The notes under the pieces are model-generated. The model did no database searches. It was not told the DNA's origin and saw only the letters and a list, made by a program, of their open reading frames with translations. Of a DNA stretch of 64,000 nt, positions 10,557 to 22,883 are shown piece after piece. Position 1 is the first letter of the stretch. Every line of letters starts with the position of its first letter. Both the position numbers and the translations under genes were made by a program. The stretch covers positions 19,515,227 through 19,579,226 of the forward strand of contig JARWKL010000012.1 in NCBI GenBank assembly GCA_029961685.1, in the 5' to 3' direction. Origin of the DNA: Aristolochia californica. Lineage: Eukaryota; Streptophyta; Magnoliopsida; Piperales; Aristolochiaceae.

Positions 10557-12640
10557 ATGTCAATACCTCCTCAATTGACATTAATAATTAACACTAGTTC
10601 TAGTGTCGTCATAAATAGTGACTCAACTCCACCAGAGTCACTACCCTCTGTCATAGAAGTGGGCCCAGATGAAATTACCATAAATGAGGATGAAGGTGAC
10701 TCTACCCATACTTCAAAAAGACAAAAAAAAGTCTCATGTGTGGTTGGAATTCAAAGAAGTATCGCTTAATGGTACAAAAAATGCTCAGTGTGTTCATTAT
10801 AAAATCAATTTGGTTGTTATTAGTAGTGGAGTGACCACACATATGAGTCGACATTTGAAACGTTGCACTAGTAGAAAAGTGGCAATGAGAAAACAAAAAA
10901 CCTTAAACTTTCAACCAGGGGTGCGGGGTCTAATGTTGATCAGAGTCCATCTGGACTTCCTTTTATGGATTTTGGAGGAAAATATGAAGAAGCTAAAATG
11001 AGAGTACTCATTGCTCATTGGATTCTTATGCATGAACATCCATTCATGATAGTAGAAGAGGAGGGATTTAATTTTGTAATAAAGATGACAAATATGAATT
11101 ATGAGAAAATATCCCGTAAGACCATTAAGAAGGAGTGTATGGAGTTGTATGTGGCAGAGAAAAAGAAATTAAAATTTTTGTTAAAAGAGATTAACAAGAT
11201 TAGTCTTACCACGGATCTTTGGAAGTCCCAAAATCAAAAGATTGAATACATGGTTATTACTGGACATTTATTGATAGTAATTGGAAGCTACAAAAACGAG
11301 TCTTGATTTTTGTGCATATTCCTCCTCCTCCTCGTGGCGTTGATATAGCAGAAGCTATTTACAAGTGTTTGACAGAGTGGGAGATCGAAAATAAAGTTTT
11401 TAGTATTTCAGTTGATAATGCTGCATATAATGATGTTTGTATCAGAGTTTTGAAACAAGATTTTTCAAGGAAAAAAAAATTTGTGTGTGGTGAAAATTTG
11501 TTTCATGTGCGTTGTAGTGCTCATATTTTGAACTTATTCGTCCAAGATGGTCTTGTTCAGATTAAGGATATCAATGATAATGTGCGTGAAAGTGTCAAAT
11601 TCATAAATCTGTCTGAGGCTAGACTTCGCACTTTTTCTGAAATTGTACAACAATTAGAACTTGGTGAAAAGAGGTTGGTTATTGATTGTCCAACTCGTTG
11701 GAACTCCACTTATGACATGTTGTCTTCTGCATTAAAATTCAAAGATGCATTCTCTAGATTTAAAGTTAGAGAACCAACTTATGATTGTTTGCCAAGTTTT
11801 GATGAATGGGAAAAGGTTGACATGGTGTGTGAGATTCTAAAAGTTTTTAATGCAGTTACTAATATAATTTCTGGGAGTGACTACCCTACTTCTAATATGT
11901 ACCTTAGTGAGGTATATAGGGTAAAAGAAGTTCTGGATTTTCATTCTACAAATTAAAATATTTTCATTAAGACAATGGTTAGTAGAATGAAAGAGAAATT
12001 TGAGAAGTACTGGGGTGAATGCAAATTATTGATGGTTGTTGCTTCAGTTTTGGATCCAAGGGTCAAATTAAAGTTGATCGAAATGTGTTTTCCAGTGATA
12101 TATTCTAAGGAGGTAGCTACAATGAATATAAATTTAGTTAGACGCACCTTATATGAGTGCTACGATGAATATGTATCCTTATATAATGTGGATATTATAA
12201 ATGAAGAGATTGTTTCAAGTACTAGCTATATGGGTGTTTCCACAAGTCGTAGACCTTCATCAAGTTCAAGTTGGTCAAAGTTAACGAGTTGTATGAAACA
12301 AAAGGATATAGTTAATTCACCAAGGTCATAATTGGAAATTTATCTTGAAGAAGGTGTATATAGTTGTGAGGAAACTTCACAATATGATTTTGATGTTTTA
12401 GAATGGTGGAAAGTGAATCATATGAAATTTTGGGTATTATCTAAGATGGCAGTAGACATCCTTGTAATTCCCATATCCACAGTAGCTTCAGAGTCTACAT
12501 TTAGTGCTGGTGGTAGAGTAATAGACTCATATCGTTCTTCCTTGGCACCAAATACAGTTCAAGCTTTTATTTGTGGCAGTGATTGGGTTCAGGTTCTTCA
12601 CGGTGTAAAGAAAAATCAAAAGGTGAGTTTCTTTGATTAA
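10557..12640 (+). pseudogene. hAT (BED-finger) transposase pseudogene, unit 1
   Basis: Homology runs in order through several frames: an acidic N-terminus from ATG 10557, a BED finger (about 10735-10865), the MDFGGKYEEAKMR block (10965), the TTDLWKS catalytic-region motif (about 11200), SVDNAAYND (about 11410), CPTRWNSTYDML (about 11690) and the C-terminal dimerisation block with TVASESTFSAGGRVID (about 12478). In the BED finger the second metal cysteine is tyrosine (QCVHY). Frameshifts lie near 10720-10960 and 11280; stops lie at 11954-11956 and 12329-12331. All are shared with units 2 and 3, so the gene died before the array formed. It resembles plant RICESLEEPER/zf-BED hAT proteins. Confidence 0.88.
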
Positions 12641-13510
12641 TTATTTATTATGATATTTTTAGCTTATTTTTTAGTTTTATTTATTAAAATTTTGTTTTAT
12701 GATTACAACCTGAGAAGAAGTGTGTAGAGATAATGCTACCAGCTACATGATTTTTCATGTTTCTCTCTTCATGGTAATTTAAATATTTTTAACGACATTA
12801 AGTAACTAGTAGTGGAAGAGTATTTTTTTATCTGACAATAACTAATTTTATTTTTTTGCTTTTGTCATAAGTGGAGATTTTGCTCATGCAGGGACGTATA
12901 TTATTTTCTAGTATTAAGAGAAACAACTATAGTTTGTAATTTTATAATGGAATTATAGTTTTTATTTGGGTGATTGTAAATTGATAGTTATATTTCATTT
13001 AATTTTGTAGTGTTTGATTATTGTATGGAGTTTATTTATAATGTTATGCAGTGTATGGAGTGTTTAGACTATTTTATGGAGTGTATAAACAATTTCATGG
13101 AGTGTTTATGGAATGTATAGATAATTTTATGGAGTGTTTATGGAGTGTTTATGCAGGTATTATGTATATTGATTATGCCTAATTTTAAGTACAGGTCATG
13201 CCAAATTTTATACAAGTATTATATACATAGATTATACTCAATTTTAAGAAAAGGTTATGCCCAATCTTATACATGAATTATATATATAGGTTATGCCTAA
13301 TTTTATGTAGAGGTCATGCCCAATTTTATGTAAAATGTATGTATAATTTTATATACAATTTATTTGATATATATTTTTTGAAAATTTTTAAGTGTATGTT
13401 AAGGCTCGAGTTCGGCTCAAAGCTCAGCTCAAGCTCGGTTAAAATTTTTGGGCTCGAGCTAGATAACAATTTTAGGCTCGAGACGAGGCTCGGATCGATA
13501 CCACCCCTAG

Positions 13511-13920
13511 ACTTCACCCATGCTTGGATTTTCATGGGTGATGTGTCCCACTTTGCTTCTTGCGCCACCTTTGTATGAGTTTGTTCTTCCTTTATATTTG
13601 TGGTCTTTGTTGCAACTTGGATTAATGTATCCTCTTGTTCATATCTTTGAATGTTGATATATTTTTGTTTCTTATTCATTGGATAGTAGAGAAATCCACT
13701 AAGACTATCAATCCTTTTCAAAAATAGGATGTGTTATACTTCAATTTAGTACACATAGGTTGATGAACTTCTGGCTTTAACTGTAAAAATTAAAAATTTA
13801 CCTTGCATTTTTTAATTACAAGAAAGGATGATGGACCATGTCTATTAAAAGGCTCAAAGACGTTTTTTTTTTTTTATAAATAGAATGACATATACTTTAT
13901 AATACAACCCGTATTTCTAG
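13511..13920. other. Spacer between hAT end and GST-like exons (unit 1)
   Basis: Nothing recognised. A minus-strand ORF (13721-13326) crosses the hAT terminus and has no known domain. Confidence 0.4.
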
Positions 13921-14124
13921 GTGCTAGTCTTAGAGCACAGTAATGAAGTCGGAGGAGAGAGTTTGGATTTTTTTAAATATATCAAGGAGTTACCAGATGT
14001 AAGTCTTGGATTCAAACTTTGAAGTTCATTTTTAGTTGTTTGTTGCTACTAAGCTAGAGTTCGCAGAAGAGTTGATTTCTTATACTAAGTACAATGCAGC
14101 TTTCCAAGACACATTCGTCTCAAA
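13921..14124 (+). pseudogene. Lambda glutathione S-transferase exon relics (unit 1)
   Basis: An open 26-codon block at 13921-13998 is flanked by an AG acceptor and a GTAAG donor; its motif LEHSNEVGGESLDFFKYI matches the plant GSTL/IN2-1 pattern LEHN..V.GESLDLIKY. After a 59-61-nt gap a second block (about 14060-14124) reads FAEELISYTKY and ends at a GTAAG donor, matching the next GSTL segment (EFAEELLSYTD). No other GSTL exons, including the catalytic CPFAQ region, are found nearby, so this is a fragment, perhaps carried by a transposon or left by deletion. Identification rests on remembered family motifs. Confidence 0.5.
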
Positions 14125-15453
14125 GTAAGACACAGGAAATCACATTTGTAGATGACACTAAAGTTTATGTTCTTTATGCATTTATTTTAATGGGGGGAGG
14201 AACAAATCCACTTAGGGTTATTTTATTCATTTTACTTTTGTATATGTTACACATTTCCACGTCAACTTACTCTATATGTTTTGTTATGTCTGTAGATTGA
14301 ATTTCATGTATTTTGAATTTATAGCATGAGAGATACAAGGAGTTAAGTGGTCTACGTGTATGAGGGGCATTTTTATAATTGTGCTAATCCGCTGATTAAA
14401 TAGAGAAGGGGTTGAGCACGACTACCAACAAACTCAGTTTTTTTACTTCTCTCATCCGTTCTCTTCTCCTCTTCTCAAATTCTCTCTATTTTCTCCTCAT
14501 TCTTCACTTTTTCATGATGATCTAAGAGGCTTTGTTCATCATTTTGATTTATTGAAGGGAAGTTTGATCTCACTTATGTTTGACAGTCCAAGGAGGGGTG
14601 ATGGAAGTGTGGCAAAGTGCCTACTTGTTGCAAGCTCCAAAGAAACTTGGGAAATGTTTGAAGAAGTTACAACGAAATTTCTCCACTAGTTGCAAGCTCT
14701 AGAATGATTTTGGCAGATTTTCTGGTGAATTTTTGCCCTTCTCCTCCACAAGTAAAAAAAGAGAATAAGGAAAAAAGGTGAAGAAAAATAGGAAAAAAAT
14801 TGAAGGAGATAAAATGCAAAAAAGGAAAAAAAAAAAAAAGGAGAGGAGTTTCTCTCATTAAAATATCCAAATTCTTTCAGAAGAACTATTTTTGTGCCTT
14901 TTTTTCTTCTCCTGTACAAGAAAAAAAGGGGAAGGAATATATCATCTTGGCTTCATTTAGAAATATGATATCTATGATCAATATATTTAAATGTTATCCA
15001 TTCAATAGGTTGCGTATAGTACTTGCCCTTAAGTTTGTTTTTATGAAAAATATATAAAATACCTCTCCAAAGAATATATCATCTTGGCTTCATTTAGAAA
15101 TATGATATCTATGATCAATATATTTAAATGTTATCCATTCAATAGGTTGCGTATAGTACTTGCCCTTAAGTTTGTTGTTTATGAAAAATATATAAAATAC
15201 CTCTCCAAAGAATCCACTGAATCATAACTATGTCCTATAAATATTTTTAATGGTATTATTATGTTGTTTACATTGTAGTCAAAATACATATAATGACCAT
15301 ATTTAAATATCTAAAACATAGTTGTAAATTTTTATTTTAAAATTTTAATTAATAAATTTAATCGTTTGATCCAATGAAAATTTATCCTTTACCTATTTCC
15401 ATGTAACTTTAAGCTATTATTATTTTTATTAAACCCAAGAGATCACAAGGGAA
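14125..15453. other. Non-coding spacer (unit 1)
   Basis: No gene seen. It contains pyrimidine-rich sequence (14440-14520), an A/G-rich low-complexity block (14750-14845) and the 137-bp tandem duplication listed separately. Confidence 0.5.
14935..15210 (+). repeat. 137-bp tandem duplication private to unit 1
   Basis: The segment 14935-15071 is repeated directly at 15072-15210 with only a two-base difference near a TTTGTT run. Units 2 and 3 have a single copy, so this arose after the units separated. Confidence 0.95.
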
Positions 15454-15734
15454 TGAGAGAAGAGAGGAACTCCAGCTCTTGGGAGAGAGCAGATGAGAAA
15501 CCAAGGGAGATAAATAAGAGGAAAATAGAGAGAGGTGTACGGACAAATTTGAGCGAAGAGAATGAAGCTTGAATGCTCTACCCATGCTTTGAGTCTATGT
15601 TTATAGTTGTGTGAAGGTGTTTACATAATGAAGCTTGAATGCTCTACCCTTAGGGCTACATACTTTAAAAGGAAAAAGACAAAAGAGGACATACACCATT
15701 TTGGATAATTACAATTCTATGCCCTCTCTGTGAA
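15454..15734 (-). mobile_element. Partial LTR fused to DODA exon 2 (unit 1/2 border)
   Basis: This matches the left LTR of the element at 51541-53891, but stops at CTCTCTGTGAA and joins DODA exon 2 at 15731-15734, where both partners share TGAA. A 23-bp segment at 15561-15583 is repeated at 15627-15649, replacing the normal LTR sequence at that spot. Orientation is taken from the complete element. Confidence 0.85.
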
Positions 15735-16348
15735 CTGGCAAATCAAGTGAAGGAATTGCTGATCAAGGGAGGATTCGAGCAGGTGAAGGAAGAGAAGTGC
15801 CGGGGGCTTGACCACGGCGCATGGGTCCCCTTAATTCTCATGTACCCAAATGCCGACGTTCACGTCGTCGAGCTCTCTATCCAAACCGACAAGGACGGAA
15901 CCCATCACTACAACATGGGCAAAGCCCTGGCTCCCCTACGGGACCAAGGGATCCTCATCATCGGCTCCGGCAATGCCACCCATAATCTTCAGGTGCTTGG
16001 TTCTGATAACGAACCCGTCTTTCCTTGGGCTCTCGCCTTCGATACATGGCTCAAGGAATCACTCCTCGATGGACGGTAACAGCTCAACTCACGTCACTCA
16101 GTACTCGCAACGGTTGAATTTGTTTCTTTAAGACTGATCCATTCTTTGCTTTCAGACACGACGACGTGAACCACTACAACGTGAAGGCGCCGTTCCCGAA
16201 GATGGCGCATCCATCGCCGGAGCATTTCTACCCGTTGCATGTCGCGTTGGGGGCTGCTGGCGTGAAGGCGAAGGCGGAACTCATCCACCATAGCTGGTCT
16301 CTGGCTTCTCTCTCTTATGCCTCCTACCGTTTCGCAGCGGCTCAATGA
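15731..16348 (+). pseudogene. 5'-truncated DODA-like gene fused to an LTR (unit 2 start)
   Basis: Exon 2 survives only from residue 85/86 (15731-16075) and is followed by an 81-nt GT-AG intron and complete exon 3 (16156-16348). Exon 1, intron 1 and the promoter are gone, along with H8 and H46, so the protein could not form a normal active site. The remaining frame is open. The first in-frame ATG is codon 121 (15840), which would give about 142 residues, also without H112. It differs from the minus-strand genes by P128H, V158I, A194S and T237A, so it is a separate paralogue. A poly(A) signal lies at 16435-16440. Confidence 0.88.
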
Positions 16349-16875
16349 TGCTTTTAAACTCCTCTTTCATTTGTCAATTTGCTTTTCCATTGTAATTCTT
16401 TGCTCCTCCGTGTGTTTTGGATAGGTTATGTTCTAATAAAGCCATTAGCCTCATCAACACTACTTTTGAAATACTTATTGCTTCTGGTTCTCAACGTTCT
16501 CATTCCAATTTTGACTTTTCCGTGGTTGCTGTATTTAACAAACAAAAATGATCACATGGCTTTAATTAAAAACTTAAGGAACAGGACATGCCGCCATTAG
16601 AATGTCTTATAATTTGCAGTAACTACTCTTATGTTTTCTTGTGGTTTCGGCGGATCAATAACAAAAATAGAACAAACGTCAATTCTCAGGTATGAAACAT
16701 TTTAGACCGTCATTTTCTCCAAACGTCCAGCCGAATCCAAAGGTTCTCCGTTCTTCAACCTTTCCAAACATAGCCGATTTCTGTTTTTTTGTTTCTCGGC
16801 AGGAAGCACTATATATATAGACAAGTTACAATGATCAGATCCCATCAGAACCCAGAAAAAAAATTAAAAAATAAA
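16349..16875 (+). promoter_or_regulatory. PMEI upstream region with TATA box
   Basis: The stretch between the DODA relic and PMEI holds the DODA poly(A) signal (16435-16440) and a strong TATA element, CTATATATATAG, at 16809-16820. With transcription starting about 30 nt later, the upstream ATG at 16789 is not transcribed, which supports 16876 as the PMEI start. Confidence 0.65.
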
Positions 16876-17436
16876 ATGGCAGCCAAGTCACTCGTTTCTG
16901 TGCTGCCTCTCCTCTGCCTTGTCTTCGTCTCCATCCAAACTCCTCACGTTGCAAATGCCCATGGCATCTCCTACATCAACAAAATCTGTCAGAGAGCCAC
17001 CCGGTTCAACCCCGCTATCAAGCTCGATTTCTGCGTCACTTCCCTCCAAACCGTTCCGGAGAGCTACACCACAGAGATCGCTGGACTATTGAAGATCACC
17101 ACCGATTTGGCTCTGCAGAATGCTTCAAGAACAAGTGGTCTCATCAAGAAGATGAACTCTGTAGCTTGCGAAGACTTGACCAAGGACCAGTTGAATACCT
17201 GCCTCAACGCCTACACCTCTGCCGTTTCCTCTTTGCAGGAAAGCGTCCAAGCCTGTGCCGCGAAAAAGTACGACGGAGCCAAGCTGGGGGTGGTACTGGA
17301 TGGGGCAGCACAGTGCGAGAAGGCGTTTGAGAATGGAAATGGGTCTCTGTTAGCTGATGAGAACAGAAATCTCCGTCAGCTCGTCACCATTGCTCAGGCC
17401 TTGCACCGTTTTGCTACCAAATACTCGAAACATTGA
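16876..17436 (+). CDS. PMEI-domain secreted inhibitor (unit 2)
   Basis: Intronless, 186 residues. The start at 16876 was chosen over in-frame ATGs at 16789 and 16831: it opens directly on a signal peptide (MAAKSLVSVLPLLCLVF, cleavage likely after the ANA around residue 28) and lies about 55 nt past a TATA box, while 16789 is upstream of that box. The mature part is an all-helical PMEI/invertase-inhibitor domain with six cysteines: C38 and C53 (first hairpin disulfide), C98, C109, C127 and C147 (C109-C147 the expected second family disulfide). Length and architecture are normal for the family. It should be exported to the cell wall and bind pectin methylesterase or invertase; sequence alone does not decide which. 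Confidence 0.92.
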   Translation: MAAKSLVSVLPLLCLVFVSIQTPHVANAHGISYINKICQRATRFNPAIKLDFCVTSLQTVPESYTTEIAGLLKITTDLALQNASRTSGLIKKMNSVACEDLTKDQLNTCLNAYTSAVSSLQESVQACAAKKYDGAKLGVVLDGAAQCEKAFENGNGSLLADENRNLRQLVTIAQALHRFATKYSKH

Positions 17437-17989
17437 TAATTTGATCTCTTCTTCTGCGTTCTTGGTGTGCCATTGCTTTGTCCATCTCCTTGGACGCAGC
17501 CATCTCCTATTTTTTGTGTTGTTTGGATCAATTAAGTTGCAGTACATAATAAAATAACTGGGAAGAACTGAAGAGAAATTTCAGAGTTGTTACTGTTCAA
17601 ACTCTTATCCTGCATGGTTACATGTCCTTAGTTCATAGTGACTTTGATAGCTCCCTCAGATGTGATTCATCTCTTTTTGGAAGAACGAGTTATGTTTTGA
17701 TGATCCCACTAAGTTTTAAAACTATAAGGTGTTGATTCACTTCTCTTCTTCAACTTTATTATATATTTTTTATGTTTGTTAATGGTTTTGGAGCTTCTAT
17801 TGTAGTCGGGCTTTAAATCTTCTCCGTGGTGTGTAGCAATTCTCTAAGCAGTAAGAATTGGTTCTGTGTTATAAGATGAACACGATTTGCAAGATACAGT
17901 AATGTTGCAACCATTGATTTGATGGGAAGGCTTTCTTTGTATTAGGAGAAATATGCCTTAAAAACAAGGTATTTTTTAAAATAACTTGA
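17437..17989. other. PMEI 3' flank (unit 2)
   Basis: Near-identical to 352-904, with the AATAAA signal at 17548-17553. No gene seen. Confidence 0.6.
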
Positions 17990-18485
17990 TGCTTTCTCTG
18001 ATACAAAGCTCGATTGGTTGCTAAAAGTTATACTCAGTGTTGAATATGATGAAACTTTTTCTCTTATTGCCAAGATGAAATCGATCAGAGTTCTTATTAC
18101 TAGCAACCAATTTTAAATGGGAGTTACATCTGTTTGACGTCAAAAAAAATTATTCTTAAATAGTATACTCTCTAAGGAAGTCTACATGTACCAACCACCT
18201 GGTTATGTGGTTGAGAGGGAGAAAGTATGTCGGCTGAATAAAGCAATATATGTGTTGAAACAATCTCCACAAACTTGATTTGATAAATTTACCATTGTAG
18301 TTAAAAAAAACTTGTAATCAAGAGGTGTGAAAGTGATCACTCAATGTGTACCAGAAATTCCACTAGTCAACATTCTTATGGTGGAATATGTGGATTATAT
18401 TGTTATTACGGGCAGTGACCTATGTGGGCATTTAGTACCAAAGACCTCGGGCTTCTCAAGTACTTCCTCTCTTTTCCATAGACTG
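17990..18485 (+). pseudogene. Ty1-copia reverse transcriptase relic (unit 2)
   Basis: Same fragment as 905-1400, with the same YVDY substitution in the catalytic box. A few single-base differences from unit 1 are visible, for example ATCAGAGTTC here against ATCAGCGTTC in unit 1. Confidence 0.75.
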
Positions 18486-20670
<2,185 letters not shown>

Positions 20671-20772
20671 GAATTTGACCATTACTATTCCCAAAAATAG
20701 TTGTTGAAAACGAAATAATGATCAAATTCTCCTTTTCATTAACTATTTTTGGGAATAATAATGGTCAAATTC
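20671..20772. repeat. Foldback (MITE-like) hairpin, unit 2
   Basis: Identical in form to 3514-3615, with both arms and loop preserved. Confidence 0.8.
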
Positions 20773-21042
20773 GTATATTATTTTTTTTCATACTAAGCCC
20801 TCTTGTCAAATTTTAGGGATTTATCTTTGTCATATCAAAACCTTCATTTTCAAATTGTAAACGCATAATCTGTATATATATGTATGTAGTAGGTTACATA
20901 CAAAAGACTAATAGAAGAAGAAATAAAAAATATTTGAACATCCATGCCTTTATTTTCCTTCTTATTTCTTTTAATGAACGCATTTCACATGACACATGTA
21001 AGGGTTTTTTCCATCAGATAGACCATGATAAATGACTTGAAA

Positions 21043-21216
21043 CATCATTGAGCCGCTGTAAAGAAAGCTCAGAGGAGGTGAATTTTATCACTAGACATCT
21101 TCAATGAATTTAAAAGAAAAAGAAGAATTTCAGAAAAAAGCCAACATAGAACTCAAAATGATAAATTTTATAAGAAAGTTGATGTTTGTTTTGAGTGTGG
21201 GAAACCACGACATAGA
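21043..21216 (+). pseudogene. Copia gag relic, left part (unit 2)
   Basis: Counterpart of 3886-4059, including the 16-bp DODA 3'-end scar at its left edge and the CFEC knuckle start. It ends with the ATAGA target duplication at 21212-21216. Confidence 0.7.
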
Positions 21217-21691
21217 TGTTTAGTTGTGGAGCCTAATTAACGTCTTACGCTGAGTCGGTACGTGGGTCGACCTTCGCAGTAAGGACGCCATGGGGGTTAG
21301 AAAGGGGGTGGAGCCCTCGCTGGATCCACGATATATTGACTGCTGTTTCATTAAGGGTAGTTTGGAGATTTCACTCTTGTATCGTGGTTGCCCTAATTTT
21401 CTCTTTATATTTGGGGCACCTCTATTAGGGTTTCATTCAATCACCACAGAGACTTTGAGTTGCAGCCCGAGAGAGGTTAGAGTAAAACACTTGTAAGTGT
21501 GTATGATTTCTCTTTGTAAACTCATTCATCTTCATAGTGGATTATTGCGGCGGTGGAAGACAGGACGTATTATCACCTTGAGGCGAACTTGTATAAATCT
21601 TGTTGTTTGTTCTCATGCTTAATTTTCCTTTCTTTCATGATTATTATTATTGCTCTTCTTAGTTTAGAATTAGGGTGTCTAATTCCTAACA
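21217..21691 (+). mobile_element. Solo LTR (unit 2)
   Basis: Same insertion as 4060-4534, with TGTTTAG/CCTAACA ends and ATAGA repeats at 21212-21216 and 21692-21696. Confidence 0.85.
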
Positions 21692-22572
21692 ATAGAAGGA
21701 ACAAATATCCAAACCTTGAAGGAAGAACCCCATCCACAATCAAAGATCCCAAGAACAAGAAGAAAGTTTTGATCTAAGGTTGTGATGCTATGGATGAAGA
21801 GTCTAGCCACTCGAAAGAAGAAGACAGCGATGTTGGACTCATGGCAATTGAAGACAATGATGACGAGTCTACCACCTCCGAAGAGGTAAGTTATTTGGAC
21901 TATGAAACTGAGGTTGAATTACTTTAAGAAAAGTTTATTCATAGAATAAAGAAATACAAAGAAAAATGCAATGCTCGATTACATGAAATTACAATGCTCA
22001 AGAAGGAGTTTGTTGTTTTTAAGGAAGTTAATAAAAGCCATTTAGCAAGTATCTCAAGACAAAGTGCATTGATAGACAAGCTATCATGTGATAGGCTTGC
22101 ATTTGAAAAGAATAGTTTAGAGTTAGAACAATAAGTCATACTTCTATCTCAAGAAGAAAGTAGGGAAAAACAAAAAAAATAAAAAATAAAGCAAGAAGTT
22201 CTCTTTTATTACTCACATTAGATGTCACTATTGCAATAAGATGGGTCAATATGCCCACATTTGCCAAGTTAAGAACGAAAATAGCATCAAACAAACTTGG
22301 GTACCCGAATTAACTGAAAATGTTGTGGTAACCCAAAAGAACTTAGGCAAACAAGTTTGGAAGCCCGAATCACCTACCACATCAAATGTCATCCCAAAGG
22401 GACCCAACCTAAAATGGATCTCTTACGGTTAAACTTTTCGTGATATAGGTAAGTCTCCGAGCCAAGGCACCGAAAAATATTTAGATTTTGGATAGCGGTT
22501 ACTCAAGGTACATACTAGTGATAAGATGAAGTTCATTGAACTCAATCCCAAAGATTATTTAAATTTAAATAA
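21692..22572 (+). pseudogene. Copia gag/protease relic, right part (unit 2)
   Basis: Counterpart of 4535-5415. The second zinc knuckle (around 22229-22270) also has Gln for His. Confidence 0.75.
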
Positions 22573-22883
22573 TATTTTTAAATACAATCCTTTTATAAGT
22601 TCAATTTCTACATATAATTAAACGGCCCTTTTTAGATACAACAAACGAGACATGCAATACAAGTACCCTTTCAAAAATTGTATTTCTAAATAATGAAACT
22701 CGAATTTTGTGTTTTTAATCACTTTCTAAGAACTAAAGTAGAAATATGAACATTGAGTAACCAACGGCAGTATTAATTACTTGGCGAATGGCTTTATTAG
22801 CACATAACCTATCCAATACACACGGAGGAGCAAAGAATTACAATGGAAAAGCAAATTGACAAATGAAAGAGGAGTTAAAAGCA
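22573..22883. other. DODA 3' flank (unit 2)
   Basis: Same as 5416-5726, with a minus-strand AATAAA at 22793-22798. Confidence 0.55.

Larger units (their letters stand above)
8506..13509 (+). mobile_element. hAT transposon, defective (unit 1)
   Basis: It contains a broken BED-finger hAT transposase (10557-12640). The right end shows the GC-richer CTCGAG/GCTCGG subterminal motifs from about 13402 and ends at 13509 with CGATACCACCCCTA, the reverse complement of a TAGGGGTGGTATCG terminus typical of hAT elements. I could not find the matching left terminus or an 8-bp target duplication, so the left limit is arbitrary, set at the first transposase 5'-exon-like block. Left-end loss before the array formed would explain this. 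Confidence 0.75.

Noticed and set aside
13326..13721. 131-codon minus-strand ORF
   Set aside because: It spans the hAT terminus and adjacent spacer, has no recognisable domain, and is most likely chance.
14740..14845. A/G-rich stretch giving lysine-rich ORFs on both strands
   Set aside because: Simple low-complexity sequence; the ORFs change with every A-run length difference between units.
16789..16875. N-terminal extension of PMEI by 29 residues
   Set aside because: The upstream ATG lies before the TATA box and would place a basic stretch ahead of the signal peptide; 16876 is the better start.
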